Positions 10,673 through 21,776 of a stretch of DNA of 64,000 bases are shown piece after piece. The DNA is from Neurospora tetraspora. Lineage: Eukaryota; Ascomycota; Sordariomycetes; Sordariales; Sordariaceae. The stretch covers positions 1,674,001 through 1,738,000 of the forward strand of contig NW_026944388.1 of assembly GCF_033439725.1 (NCBI RefSeq). Reading direction: 5' to 3'. The position numbers and the translations under genes were made by a program. The notes beneath the pieces were generated by a model that saw only the letters and a list, made by a program, of their open reading frames with translations, ran no database searches and had not been told where the DNA came from. Numbering within the stretch: position 1 is the first letter of the stretch; the number at the start of each line of letters is the position of its first letter.

Positions 10673-13600
10673 TACCACACACATGCATGGCTCGGCGTTC
10701 AACAAGGGGCAGGGCATAACATTGAGCACCCCAATCGGGCGCTGGCGGTCATTTGAGGGTTTTTTGACATTTCTCTCTCTGGGCACGGAACCTGGTTTCC
10801 GTGCTTGGAATTTGGGGCCACATCTCCCAGGTCTCTTCACTCATACACGACCAAGGACGGCGCCATTATTTTTCGCCAACGAGCATTCACATCGACTTTC
10901 TGACTGCATCGGCTTTTTATCTTTTGCTATGAGGCGTTTGGCGTCTCAACGATCACACTCAACTCAACTTCGCTTCTCACGTTATCCCTGGAGGAGAATA
11001 CTTTGGCTACCCAGACGATCGGGCTCTAGCCGCAGTGAGCTCTAGTCCACTTGGTCGGCCAGAGCTGGAGATTGGCAACTGCCTTGCCTTTCGTCACACG
11101 GGGCGCCGTCGATCTGGGTAGTCTTTCCACGTTTGCTTCAGAGAGGCACCTTGCATATACCATTTGGCCCGCTTCGGAAGTTTCAGTTGGGAGAAAGATC
11201 ATGCTGGCCTGGAGCTCTTGGCTTTATCACCTTGACTGCTCAGGTTTGCTATATCAAGGGCGTTGGTTTGGCAATGCCCTTGTTTGGTTGAAAGAAAGTC
11301 TTTCACATATCCCTTGATACCCCTTTTAGTGCGCCGTCGGATTTGGAGTTTGCCATGTTTTCTTGGCTTGGGATAAGGCAAGAGAGACAGGCAAACGCGA
11401 CGGCCGGTTCTGAAGCAGAGGCGACGACGGAACAGTCACCCATTTCGAGGTTACTGCACCTGGGTGCCGGTTACGGGTTATCCTGGGGTTTCGTTGTGTA
11501 CATGTTTTCCGGTCAGCCTTCTGAGGCCGGCCGTCCATATTTTGATTATTCTTATTTAGTAGAAAACCGGGGTTGGGACAGGATGTTGCTTAATTATTTG
11601 GAGAGATATGGACAAGGCAGAAAGGACGGCGCGCGAGCGAACACAAGAACACACAACTCTGACACACTTCCCTTAGAACAGGAAATGATGAGCAGAACAA
11701 CGAACAAATAATGATGAATGAAAGCAGGCATTGCGCGGGCGTGGGAAGCATATATTTTATTCATTTCATGTTTTCTCTGGAACTATGCCACCATTACTAC
11801 TATATTACTATTGACGAATTTGGCGATGGACGGATGATGGATGATGGATGTACTAGGGTTTAGGGCTTTGAGAAGACCAAATAGAAGAAGGCATGGGAGG
11901 AACCTTTGTTGGGTTTCTGGAACAACCTCAAGAACAAACTGAAGGGCAATGGCAACGCTTCCATCGAACGAACGAGCGAAGGTGAAACTCGCGGATCCTA
12001 TCCGATCCGTACCTGCTGCGGTCGGGGAGGTTCTAGTGCGGTCCGCGCCAGGGCAAAAGGCGGTGACAGCGCAAGCTTGACCGACTCCCAACGAAACCCA
12101 GAACCAAACACCCCTCAACCGACACCGCTCACCGACACAATGATTCGCTGTCTTTTTCGGGCAGCCATCGATCCTATGGGTTAGGTACCTGACCCTAATA
12201 CGGGAAAGGACAAGCGCGGTGTGGATCGGAAATAGTTCGCCCAAGTCGCTTAGTGAGCGGCGAGTTGTCAGTGGAGCGGCGAACGAACGTTCGTTTTCGG
12301 AACCGGTAATGTGGGTCAAGGCGGGGCGGAGCGGAGCGGGGAGGGGCGGGACGGGAGAGGGACGGATGAGGCTCTGGACCCGGCGCTTCGTTTCGGCACT
12401 TGGGAACTTCTGAAACAATTCTGAGATTGGATGGATTGAAGCCTGGAGACTGGCCACCACTACGGAGTATGGTTGCAACCGTATCTCAACACATTATAGA
12501 GGTAGGCATGTGGTGCGGAGCTATAGTTAGTACCTCTACCTACCGAGCTACCTAGCCGTTGGCGCCAAAACAGAATGACGTGTTGCCAACAAATTAACAT
12601 GTTTCAGAAATTGCAAAGTCTTTTGTTGGCTTTTGTGGTTTGTGCCTGAGCGGAACGATGCGGACGGGCATGGAAGTTGACGAGAATATGCGTATGGGAA
12701 AAGGCCGGCCGGAGGAGGAGCTAGGTGCGATGAGCGTAGAGACGGAGGGCAATGGGACCACCGCCGCCGACACCCCGATGAGACGGAAACAGGATCCACT
12801 TGCCCGGCCGGGCCCCGGGCCCGCAGTCGGCCGACTTTGAATACGAAAAAGGCATTGCCGTTGCAAAAAGAAAAGAAGAAAAAGATCACGAGATTGGAAA
12901 TTGTTGGAACGCCTCCTCCGCAGTTGGACCGCAGTTCCGTTACGTACAAGATATCAACACGCAAACCACAAACCACACACGAGATCACTTGCCTTGTTGG
13001 CGATGATCCAGCCAGGCAGTTCGCTAGAGAAGGCGGGTTGGAGCGAACATGAGTTCAACACGTCAACGTCAATCCGCATACAGTACGCAGCACGCAGGTA
13101 CAACTCGATCATGCATGGCGCTTTTGGTCGCATTGCTCACATTATGCAAGTGATAGAAATCGACGATGAGAACGTTGGTTTTGCGGGGAAATTTTGGAAA
13201 CTGGAAATTTGGAATGGAAGATGAAAGTGGGCGTGTGTGTACCCATCGATCAATCGATGATTGCTGATGATGGTTTTGGTTCTTCGGAACTGATGAAAAT
13301 GTGTGGGCGGTATGTTCGAACGGAGGTGTTCTTGTTCTTGGCTCGGCCCCGGTCCGTCCGGGGCAGAGCGGAGAGAGATCATGATGGGTCGTCGGGACAA
13401 GTGCGCGATGTCGGAACGGCTCCGGGGGCGTCTGTGCCCGGCGTACGGAGTACGGAGTGAAGTGGGTACTACATACAATACAGTATTGCTTTCGGGCCGG
13501 TGTATAGCTCTTTAAACAAGGAGTTTGGGGTCGTGAACGTTGAAGTTCTGTGTGATACATTGAAATGATGCACTGATGGATGATTAGAGAATGAATATAA

Positions 13601-13940
13601 ATGATGTTAATCGGTACGCTACCTAGGTAGCTTCAAGGGAAGTTTTGGTCGTCATGTTCCCATTCAAGATGAAGAATCGTGTTGCGTTCTTTCCAAACGT
13701 CCCCGTCCTTCCAATATTTTGCTTTCTCAGCAAAGTCTGTAATGTAGATTGAACCTTCCCGGTTGCACTAAACAATGATGACACAAGAACTGAGTTTGGA
13801 CGTAACTAACGGATGGCTTTTCTGATCTCCGAAGGATTTTGAATCATGACAACGAGGCAAACAAAAGGGAAAAAAAAAGAGAAAGCAATGGATGGATGGA
13901 TGAACAAGAATCAACTTGTGTAAAGCGTTAGGATAAAGAC
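10673..13940. other. Intergenic region between stb3 and tRNA-Ile
   Basis: About 3.3 kb, starting with the stb3 3' UTR. The longest open frame, on the minus strand at 11783-12478 (231 codons), has no recognised domain, no splice signals and a Pro/Arg/Ser-biased make-up of the kind that chance frames in GC-rich DNA give. A GGGGC/GGAGC purine repeat is at about 12322-12365. GC-rich imperfect palindromes occur near 12800-12835 (GGCCGGGCCCCGGGCCCG). Nothing firmly supportable. Confidence 0.4.
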
Positions 13941-13955
13941 AAAAAAGACAAAAAG
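13941..13955 (-). terminator. Pol III oligo-T terminator of tRNA-Ile
   Basis: Immediately 3' of the tRNA on the minus strand the sequence reads CTTTTTGTCTTTTTT, two T runs suited to RNA polymerase III termination. Confidence 0.7.
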
Positions 13956-13957
13956 AA

Positions 13958-14054
13958 TGCCCAATAACAGGATTGAACTGTTGACCTTCGCATGACTTGA
14001 CATCTCGGAGAGAGGATATTAGTACGACGCTCTAACCAGCTGAGCTAATCGGGC
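13958..14054 (-). tRNA. tRNA-Ile(AAU) with a 23-nt intron
   Basis: All arms can be drawn. Acceptor GCCCGAT pairs with ATTGGGC (one G-T), with discriminator A. The D stem is GCTC/GAGC. The anticodon stem TCGTA pairs with TGCGA around the loop CTAATA-A, giving anticodon AAT. The T arm is AACAG-TTCAATC-CTGTT. The canonical intron sits one base 3' of the anticodon (13994-14016 on the window), leaving a mature length of 74 nt. Internal A and B boxes are present. Genomic AAU is read as IAU after adenosine deamination, serving Ile codons AUU/AUC/AUA. It lies alone between two protein genes. Confidence 0.95.
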
Positions 14055-14777
14055 TGCTGATTGTTGAACGGGGTGTGGATACAGAGGGCTTATCTGTGAC
14101 CACTTGCACAGAACTCGGAACATGACCATACCATATGGTGCCATGCAGATGATTCCCTTGCTTGTGAGAAAAGCGTGGTTGATTGTTCAAGTTTGAAAGA
14201 AGAGGAGAAACTGCGTGGATCCAATTGGGCACTGAAATACGGAGGCATTATGGGGCACGAGTTCGTTCCGTCATAACTGAACGCTCAGCATAGATCGATA
14301 GAACGAGGCATACATGGATGAAGAACATCCTGAACTGTGAAGATGCTGGTAGGCCTCATCTTTCGTACATTTCATCCAAGATGGGGGAGCGTCATTGCAA
14401 GAGATTATACTGACGGCTCTGCTGGAAAGGATACTTCACAAATGAGGGAGAATCAAACGGCCAAACACCAAATCACACAATGTCACGAGGTCATAGGCAT
14501 GCGAGAGACAAGATGCAATGTAGAAGGAGACGAAAACCGATACACTATCCATTAGTCTGATATAAGGTTGGACAGGACTCAATGGAGAGGAACGCTCAAC
14601 ACCTCTGATGAACTACGAACGAAATCACGGAACCGGAAAGCTTTCTATCTCCATGCCTTCAGGTTCCCAACCCAAACGAAAGATATGCAAACAGCCATAA
14701 CCCATCCATCGTGTCTCTTCACCATAATCATCCCATACTCCTTTCATTTTACTCATAAAACATCAAATCCTCACCCA
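14055..14777. other. Spacer between tRNA-Ile and the 866-aa gene
   Basis: The upper part is likely the 3' UTR of the minus-strand gene that ends at 14778. The lower part holds the upstream region of the tRNA. No additional gene is supported. Confidence 0.5.
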
Positions 14778-17378
14778 TCAAAGAGCCCTCCAGATAGCTC
14801 CCGCCCGCTTCCCAATGATCTCCTCTCCCTCCTTCTCATCGTCGACCCTGTTCATTCTACGCACCCACTCATTCTCCTCCGCCACGGCCTCCCTCTCAAT
14901 CTGCTCCATAACCTCCAACTCAGCAAGCATATTATCCACCAAACTTCCGAATCCGCTCAGAATCCTGTCTAGAGCCGACTCATCTTCTTCCTTTTCCTCT
15001 CTCTCGTTCATCCCCCCCTCAATGTCTTCCACCCTTTTGATTGGTCTCGATGACCGAAAAGACCCATAACCCGGCTTCAATGACACTCCGCCCAACTCCC
15101 CCAACATCCTCCGCCACTCCTCCAACCGCCTCCCGAGCGCAACGCACTCATTCTTCCAGTCGACATCCAACCCTCCGACCATTTCCACCTCGCCATTCGC
15201 ATCCAGCTTCAGCCCTCCACTCTCCTCATCATCTGCTGCGCTTCTGCGTTCCTCCAATATCCTGGCCGCCCGTTCAGCCCACACCTCAAACCTGCGCACG
15301 ACGCGCGTGTACTTCCCCATGGTTATCCCAGACGAAGACGAAGACGAAGAAGAAGATGGTTCGCTCATAGCCCACACCCCCGAAACTACTTCATCCAGCG
15401 CCTGAATCTTTTCCTCTTCCAACTTGCCTCCCCCTACTACTACTCCTTCTTCTCTTCCATGCCCCAGTCCTAGCCCATCCCCAGCCCATCTCAACTGCAA
15501 CAACCCCTCCACAACCCCCTCCTCCCCCTCCCTCCCCTCCATCTCCCCCACCGTCCTCTCCTCTGCCCTCACCCTCTCCCACCGCTCCCTCAACTTTTCC
15601 TTAGCATCCCCCTCCCACTCCCCCCTCACCCACTCCGCATCCCGATGGAGCAAATGCAACTGCAACAGCTCCGTCTGTAACCTAGAAATCTCGGCGGAGA
15701 GCGCGACATTTTGCGGCTGCTTGGAGGGCGTGGGAGGGGCGAGGAAGGTAGATGTCAAGGGTTTGGGTAAGAGAGGGATCTTGGCGGGGGTGTAGTGTTG
15801 TTGGTAGGTGTCGAAGTCGTGGCGGGGCTGGGGGTGCTGCTGGGTGGCATGGGGAGCGGGGAGGTGGGTTTTGGGTTTGGGGACCGATGGCTTGGCTGTT
15901 GTAAGGGATGAGGAGGCTGTGGTGTTTGGTTGGCGTGAGGGGGGAGGTTTGGTGGCTGTAGCTGTGGTGGTTGCTGTAGCAGGGGGCCGTGTTGAGGATA
16001 ATATTTTTGGTGCTAGTTTTACAATATTGGCTATTGCTGCTTCGGGGGCTTGTACGGAGAGTGGTCTCCTGGAAGCGGCGAGACGTCGAGTCTGGGTTGG
16101 TGCTGTACTCGTTGCCGTTCCGGGATTCGCCGCTGTCCTGGCCTTCGTTCCTGTGGTGGCCGCAGTACCGGTGGTTGAAACCGAAGATGCCGAGTTTTGT
16201 CGTTTGTGAGCTGGTGATGACCTTAGTACGGTTCCAGTCGATGTTTTGGGCGTCCCTCCTGCCGTTGCTGGCTTTGGCGTAGCGGTGGCAGGAGACCGTC
16301 TGAGGACGTTGGTCGATATAAGTGACTGAGGCCTACTCTTACCAGGAGTGCTTGGTGGTAGAACTCCTTTGGAAGCGCTTTTGGGTGGTTCACTTCCACT
16401 CCCTCCAGCAACCCCGACCTCTGTACTCGTGGTACCTTTCGAGGACTCTATGGCTGAAGTTCCCGATGCTGCTGGGTTTCGTGGTGCTGGCTTTGGCGTT
16501 TTCGGCTTTGGTGAGCTTATTGTTGCTGACTGGGTGCGCGCATGCCCTCTTCCCGCGAGACCAATTCCCGTACCTATTCTGGTACCAGAACCTGATGTAG
16601 CAGTTGCCCTTGGGCTAGTGATGGTGGCCATTGAGCCTGAACTTGACGAAGTAGTTGGACGAGTCATTCCGAAGGGTCCTGACACTGATCGTGTTGTTGT
16701 GGTTGGCGGTGACAGAGGAGTGGCTTTAGATACCGTGGGAACGCGAGCACGGAGAGGTTGTCTCAGACTGGATATTGTCGATGTTGTCGACTTTGTGGCA
16801 GTTGTTGATGTTGTTGGTGATGTTGCCATGGCTGCTCCCGATCCAACCCTGCTGCCAGAACCACTGGATATCCCACTTCCAACTTCAGCGCCAGTCCCTA
16901 CATCCGCATCCGCAAGCTTCCCTCCCTCTCGCTTTAGCCTAGTACTAGCCAGTCGATTAAGCCCTCCAGAGGCTGGTGGTTTTATATTGCTGTTGTTGGT
17001 GCCGCTTCTGACACTAGCCATCCTTTTGATTCCGCTCCCGCTGACAGCTGTACCAATGCTGCTGGTCCCAGCAGTCCGAGAAGCCGACCCTGGCGCAGGC
17101 AACGCTCCTTTTGTTGATGGCATCTGGATCATCGAGACAGGCCGTTGTTTCGGTCCACCTACTCCTGCTCCCCTGGTGGCACTGCTGCCAGCAGACGTAC
17201 CAACCGCGCCGGTAGTGGTGGTATCCTTCATCAGTCTCGCGGTACTCGTGGGTTTCCGTAGTGATCGAGTGCGATCCAGTGCACTTGGCTGTAAGGAAGG
17301 CGTCGAAGAAGACATGGTGCCAGCGACTCTCCTCTTGGGAGGCGGGGATTGGATGGTGTTGTTAAGAGTGTCCGTCAT
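14778..17378 (-). CDS. Ser/Thr/Pro-rich basic protein with C-terminal helical region, function unknown
   Basis: Single open frame of 866 aa starting at a true ATG (17378). Residues 1 to about 530 are low-complexity, rich in Ser, Thr, Pro and Gly with scattered Arg/Lys, as expected for a disordered, phosphorylatable region. From about residue 555 the sequence turns helical and charged: AEISRLQTELLQLHLLHRDA, then a Glu/Arg-rich stretch. A run of ten serines lies near residue 675. A second conserved-looking block, WKNECVALGRRLEEWRRMLG, is near residue 740. I do not recognise the family by sequence. The layout (disordered basic N-terminus, coiled-coil C-terminus) resembles microtubule-binding augmin subunits such as HAUS8, but that is an architectural analogy only. 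No intron is needed. Codon use matches the neighbours. Confidence 0.8.
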   Translation of the reverse strand: MTDTLNNTIQSPPPKRRVAGTMSSSTPSLQPSALDRTRSLRKPTSTARLMKDTTTTGAVGTSAGSSATRGAGVGGPKQRPVSMIQMPSTKGALPAPGSASRTAGTSSIGTAVSGSGIKRMASVRSGTNNSNIKPPASGGLNRLASTRLKREGGKLADADVGTGAEVGSGISSGSGSRVGSGAAMATSPTTSTTATKSTTSTISSLRQPLRARVPTVSKATPLSPPTTTTRSVSGPFGMTRPTTSSSSGSMATITSPRATATSGSGTRIGTGIGLAGRGHARTQSATISSPKPKTPKPAPRNPAASGTSAIESSKGTTSTEVGVAGGSGSEPPKSASKGVLPPSTPGKSRPQSLISTNVLRRSPATATPKPATAGGTPKTSTGTVLRSSPAHKRQNSASSVSTTGTAATTGTKARTAANPGTATSTAPTQTRRLAASRRPLSVQAPEAAIANIVKLAPKILSSTRPPATATTTATATKPPPSRQPNTTASSSLTTAKPSVPKPKTHLPAPHATQQHPQPRHDFDTYQQHYTPAKIPLLPKPLTSTFLAPPTPSKQPQNVALSAEISRLQTELLQLHLLHRDAEWVRGEWEGDAKEKLRERWERVRAEERTVGEMEGREGEEGVVEGLLQLRWAGDGLGLGHGREEGVVVGGGKLEEEKIQALDEVVSGVWAMSEPSSSSSSSSSGITMGKYTRVVRRFEVWAERAARILEERRSAADDEESGGLKLDANGEVEMVGGLDVDWKNECVALGRRLEEWRRMLGELGGVSLKPGYGSFRSSRPIKRVEDIEGGMNEREEKEEDESALDRILSGFGSLVDNMLAELEVMEQIEREAVAEENEWVRRMNRVDDEKEGEEIIGKRAGAIWRAL

Positions 17379-18204
17379 TCATTCGTGAAGCTTGTGCCTA
17401 TTGGGCGCTGGTCTTCTGAGGTGTTGGGTTGCAAAGACCAAGCTTGGAATTTCAGGCAATATCTCGGATGGCGTTATGACCCAATTGTTCGATAGACCCG
17501 ACGTATGCAAAAGTTGATCAGGTTGGCGATATTGGACCAGACATTTGTTACCATGGGAACGCATACAGTATTTTACGTGTTCCCGCATTTTCAGGTACGT
17601 CTGGGGTTACAACGTGGTTGCCACAGGCCTTCAGCGTGCCTTCGCACTGAAACCCGCTAACAGTTAGGGCTGTCACTACGGGCCGTTACTGGAGGTGGGC
17701 TCCCGATGTGCAGGGCATAGAGGTAGGGACGTCACCACGCCAGGGGCACTTGCCGATCGCCAGGAGATCTAGCCCATCTGATATCAACATGTCACCACCG
17801 GCTCATCGTTCACATCCAGAATCAGAAGGCGAGTTCTTTAGGAAATCATGGATGAATTGCTCGTTACAGTGGCCTTATCATTCTTCAACGGAGTGCTTTT
17901 CCATGATCCATATACCACTACAGCCCAGCCCGATCCAAAAAGGGTATCACCATCATCTCTCCCATCCAGTGAGATATACAAAGAATTCCTCATTATCTTG
18001 TCTCGTAAATCGCATCAAACATATGTACCACCAAATACCAACACTCTCTACAACGTATTACTGTCCGGCCATGCAACAAATAGCATCAAGCAAGTTCAAC
18101 CCCAACGCCGTCGACCTATGACACCTGTTTTATCTTTCCAGTATGCAGCTCTTTATGCTTCTTCCCAGACTTGATTCCCAATCCCAACCATTCCACCTCG
18201 AGCT
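17379..18204. other. Intergenic spacer between two minus-strand genes
   Basis: Holds the promoter/5' leader of the 866-aa gene and the 3' UTR of the 902-aa gene. Short open frames are seen, none supportable. Confidence 0.5.
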
Positions 18205-20913
18205 TTAGTGTGCCTCAACGGGAGAAAGCACTCCGTTCTCTGCCGGTGGCCCATAGCTAAAACCGTTGTGGTCCGCGTACTGGGCTCCTGGGGTCACTTG
18301 GCCGTTCTCATCCTCCTCGTTAAACTGTCTGCTCTCTTCCACATGGCGCAAAAGCTGCTTCAAGTTCCCTCCAAACACCTTCAAACTTTTGGCGCAGGGA
18401 AGGCAGATGTTGAGGGAGCAGGCACTGCAAATGAAGCAATCCACATGTTGTCTCTCACCACAAGTGCGGCAAGCAATCCGATTGTATCTCTGTCGGCTCG
18501 GCGTCATGAACTTATGGCTTGTCAGGCACCGGTAGTGTTTGTCCGTAAGAGGGGGCGCATCCAGTACTCCGTCGGCTGGCAATGGTGCGTACCAGTTCTT
18601 CTTTTTTAGGAAGAGGGCCACGCCGGGGTTGTCAGTTCTCTCGGGCCAGGACTGCTCCTCGGGCTCCTCCTCGTCCGAGATCACGGCGATCTCGTTGTCC
18701 ACGTATCTGCGCCTCGGCGGCTTGAGGGTCTCAACAGATACAGCGGACCCAGATTCGGAGACGGAGCCGTGATCTACGGTGCCATTGGAGTATTGGTGAT
18801 ATTCGTCCTGGACCTGAATTTGAGGAGTGGGATTATTCGCGGGTCGGTACCCGTTGCCGGTTTTGGATGTGGTTCGAGTGGGGAACGGGGCCGCGTTGGG
18901 GGCCGGGGGTCGTTCTACAGGGCGCCCCCGGTTGGCCACAGGAGAAGCGGGGAGTCCAACAGGCGAGCGCACGGAGAGCCCAGCATTGTTTTCGCTTGGA
19001 GCCAAATTCGAATCGTTCACCGACCGCACCTGGGTGTCGTACCCTCCGATTGCTTTTCGCTGAATCGCAGGTCTGTTTCCCCCTTGTGTATTTGTCGATG
19101 GCACTTGTCGTACCGATGGTGCGTCCGGCTCCCAAGTTGGCTGCTTGACTTCTTCGTACTGTCCGTAATCGGGTGCGGGATGGCGGGCGACGGAAGGAGC
19201 GGTAGTGGCGGCAGGCAGCCCATTGCTGGTTTCGGATGTCGGTTGCGACACTGCCTTTTCCGCGGGCGTACCCGCTCTCTGTGTGTCGTCGCGGCTCTTC
19301 TTTCTTAAGTGGGATTTGGCTTGGCCCATCGTATCCTGAACCTGGGGAATGACTTGTTGACGAGAGGCTGAAGGACGGATGTTTCTCCCAGTAAGAGCAT
19401 TGGCAGTGGTGGTCCTATGCACTGGGGCACGGTAATTGTTATTGGCTGCAGGTGGGGATGCGTCGACGTGCCCTGGCGACAAAGGCGGTGTTACTGTTGG
19501 CTGGGCGTCGGCGGTGCGCGAAGCAGCATGAGATTGAATCTGGGCTGATTCGGCGGTGGATCCGTTGCTGGAATCAAGTACAAGGTCCGCAACCACCAGG
19601 TTCTTTTCACTTTTCACCGATCTCCGTCTCCAAAGCTCTCCTTGCTGGGGAGAAGTGTTTGAGCCGTTGATCGAGATCGGCGCGATTTGCGCCCCTGTCG
19701 AAGCTTGTTCAGATTGCGTTTGTAGTCGGACTATTTTTGGCGGGGTCTCTGGCCTTTGGCGGTTGAGGTGCGAGTCTTTCTCTTTCACTGGAGGCGCGGG
19801 CGGTGCCGGCGGCAATTCTCGCTCTGATTGTGCGAACTTTCGAGATTTGTCTTCTTCCCTCTTTTGTTCATGATGGTTTGACGATGAGACTTGTCCGACT
19901 AGTCTCGAAGACGCTGCGCTTGGGTTGGGCTCTTTGGAATCGGGAAAGCTATGGGTAGAGTTTGTCGAAGATCTCGGGCTTGATCCTGAACTGCCATCCG
20001 AATGTGCCCACAAGATGCTGGACAAGGAGCCGGCTGGTGACACGGGAACCGAAGTGTTGGGCGACACGGAGGGCTTGAGTTTTGCCGGTGCCGAGGCCGA
20101 AGCCGGAGCCGGAGCCGGAGCCGGGACTGGGCCTGAGCGGGGTGGTGAGGCTGGCCGGGAAGCTGCGATGGGCTTCAGGGTGGGCGAGTCTAGGGAAGCC
20201 GCAACCGATGTGGGAGAAGTCACAAGCGAAGGCGAAGTAGGGGAACTTATGTCAGCACGAAGAGGCCGTCTGGGTATCGACATAGGCGGTAGGGGCGGTA
20301 GCGGAGCATTCCAAGGTTTGGCGTTGGAAGCGGCCGTTGGGGTAGTGGGCGTGGAGGCCGCGTTGACAGTCGTGATCATAGTGGCTGCCTTCTGCCTATC
20401 AGCTCCGGGATGCTGCGACCCGGTCCTTTCCCAGCTGGGTGCTTCCACAGCAGATCTGGGCACTGGCAGCGGCTTTGGCTTTACTTGCTGTGGCGGCGGA
20501 GGAGGCGGCGCAGTGGGAGGACCGGTTGTTGGACCAGAGATACCAGTACGAGTCTGGATTGGTGCAACAGACAGCTTCTTGTCCAATGGGCTCAAAGCTG
20601 ACGTCGCTGACGTCGGCGTTGCTGCTATTGGCGTCGTTTTTGTTCTTGGCGGCGCGGATTTGGGCGGTGCTGGAATTCTTGTTGTTGCTTCTGGCGATAG
20701 CAAAGATTGGCCGGGAGCCTTCGATTGGGCCTCGTCAAAGCGAAGCAACTCGGAGATGTCGAGCGGGAGCCTGGGAAGATCGGGGAGGTCCAAGTCCAAT
20801 CTCTGTGGTCCGGTACTTGACGGGGGGGTTGGGTGCGCTTTTGAGAAAAGCGATCTGCCCTTCTCTCCCCCGGCCGACCGCTTCCTCCTCAAGAAATTTG
20901 CAGCTGCTTCCAT
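18205..20913 (-). CDS. Pro/Ser-rich protein with C-terminal cysteine-rich (zinc-binding-like) domain
   Basis: 902 aa from the first in-frame ATG (20913); the frame is open upstream only from a TTG, so the shorter start is used. The N-terminus MEAAANFLRRKRSAGG is basic. Residues about 30-760 are a long Pro/Ser/Ala/Thr-rich region with PPPPPP and PAPAPAPAP runs, likely disordered. Near residue 750 comes PPRRRYVDNEIAVISDEEEP. The folded part seems to be residues 775-870. It begins with NPGVALFLKKKNWYAPL and contains a cluster of cysteines and one histidine (CRTCGERQHVDCFICSAC, then CLPC) spaced like a treble-clef or RING/B-box-type zinc site. I do not recognise the family; the domain layout suggests a fungal regulatory or scaffold protein. 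It is transcribed toward the 866-aa gene in the same direction. Confidence 0.8.
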   Translation of the reverse strand: MEAAANFLRRKRSAGGEKGRSLFSKAHPTPPSSTGPQRLDLDLPDLPRLPLDISELLRFDEAQSKAPGQSLLSPEATTRIPAPPKSAPPRTKTTPIAATPTSATSALSPLDKKLSVAPIQTRTGISGPTTGPPTAPPPPPPQQVKPKPLPVPRSAVEAPSWERTGSQHPGADRQKAATMITTVNAASTPTTPTAASNAKPWNAPLPPLPPMSIPRRPLRADISSPTSPSLVTSPTSVAASLDSPTLKPIAASRPASPPRSGPVPAPAPAPASASAPAKLKPSVSPNTSVPVSPAGSLSSILWAHSDGSSGSSPRSSTNSTHSFPDSKEPNPSAASSRLVGQVSSSNHHEQKREEDKSRKFAQSERELPPAPPAPPVKEKDSHLNRQRPETPPKIVRLQTQSEQASTGAQIAPISINGSNTSPQQGELWRRRSVKSEKNLVVADLVLDSSNGSTAESAQIQSHAASRTADAQPTVTPPLSPGHVDASPPAANNNYRAPVHRTTTANALTGRNIRPSASRQQVIPQVQDTMGQAKSHLRKKSRDDTQRAGTPAEKAVSQPTSETSNGLPAATTAPSVARHPAPDYGQYEEVKQPTWEPDAPSVRQVPSTNTQGGNRPAIQRKAIGGYDTQVRSVNDSNLAPSENNAGLSVRSPVGLPASPVANRGRPVERPPAPNAAPFPTRTTSKTGNGYRPANNPTPQIQVQDEYHQYSNGTVDHGSVSESGSAVSVETLKPPRRRYVDNEIAVISDEEEPEEQSWPERTDNPGVALFLKKKNWYAPLPADGVLDAPPLTDKHYRCLTSHKFMTPSRQRYNRIACRTCGERQHVDCFICSACSLNICLPCAKSLKVFGGNLKQLLRHVEESRQFNEEDENGQVTPGAQYADHNGFSYGPPAENGVLSPVEAH

Positions 20914-21738
20914 GATGGAGAGTGACTGTCCGACTCGATGCTCCTTCAAGGGACCGTCTCCCGGTTGCTAGGCGTGTCTCAGTATTTCCCCTTTCCCCGG
21001 AAAGCACAGGATACGAGTTCCAGATTCCCTGTCAATAAGAGGATATTGTGTGACTCGGCTCAAGGCTGGCGGGCAGGATGGCGGGCAGGATGGTCTGAGG
21101 GCGACAGTTTGGTCCAACTCCAAAAGTCCGGTTGAGTGTGTGCAATGCTACGGTTCCCTAGGACAAGAAACAAGGCGCGCATGTACATACGCATGTGGTG
21201 TTGCACATGAAGTGGGAGGGTCCGTATGATCTTCGTTAAGACGACTCTTGGGAAGAGGAGGTGATACGACTGCGCCGGAATCCCACTTGCGGTAGTGAGA
21301 CCTTACTTGATGCAAGAGATATAGATGGTCATGCAAAGTGTGCGTAAGGTAGGTAGGTCAGGTCAGGTATATGCGAAAACGGCGACTCGATAAAATTCGA
21401 ACAACGGACGATGAAGTCGCATTTAGACAGGGTTACATACCTCGCCCCCCCGGGTTCCCATGAGCCTAATTCCCTGCAAGACTCCAGGCGGCCCATGGAA
21501 ATTAGTTGGATCGTCCTAAGGAACCCTTTCCCCCCTGTAGTCACATTGTCCCATGTTCTTCTGAAACAGCCGCTTACGATGAGCCAAAGGGCCAACTCTG
21601 TGATGTTAATTTGGCACGGAACAGTTGTTGCCTGTTGTTGTTGTTGTTGTATAAGTCTTACTTTCAGTCACAGATGTCTGTTGATCTTCACATCCTCACC
21701 AAGCAATAAAAAGCCTTCAAACTATAGGGCATCTATAA
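20914..21738. other. Spacer between the 902-aa gene and the transposon island
   Basis: Probable promoter and 5' leader of the 902-aa gene. It contains a duplicated GGATGGCGGGCA at about 21070-21092 and a short (TGT)n microsatellite at about 21628-21651. Base composition is normal up to the transposon end at 21739, so the RIP block has a sharp left border. Confidence 0.5.
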
Positions 21739-21776
21739 GGGCCTGATCGGCATCCTGCACACCCGGGGACTACAGA
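21739..21776 (+). repeat. Left terminal inverted repeat of the Harbinger-type element
   Basis: 38 bp that match the reverse complement of 36698-36736 with two transitions and one length difference. GC-rich (CACCCGGGGACT) in contrast to the AT-rich interior that begins directly after it. Confidence 0.9.

Noticed and set aside
11783-12478. 231-codon minus-strand open frame
   Set aside because: No domain, no introns, composition of a chance frame in GC-rich DNA, and it overlaps other open frames.
16348-17388. 346-codon plus-strand frame opposite the 866-aa gene
   Set aside because: Antisense shadow of a Ser/Thr-rich coding region.
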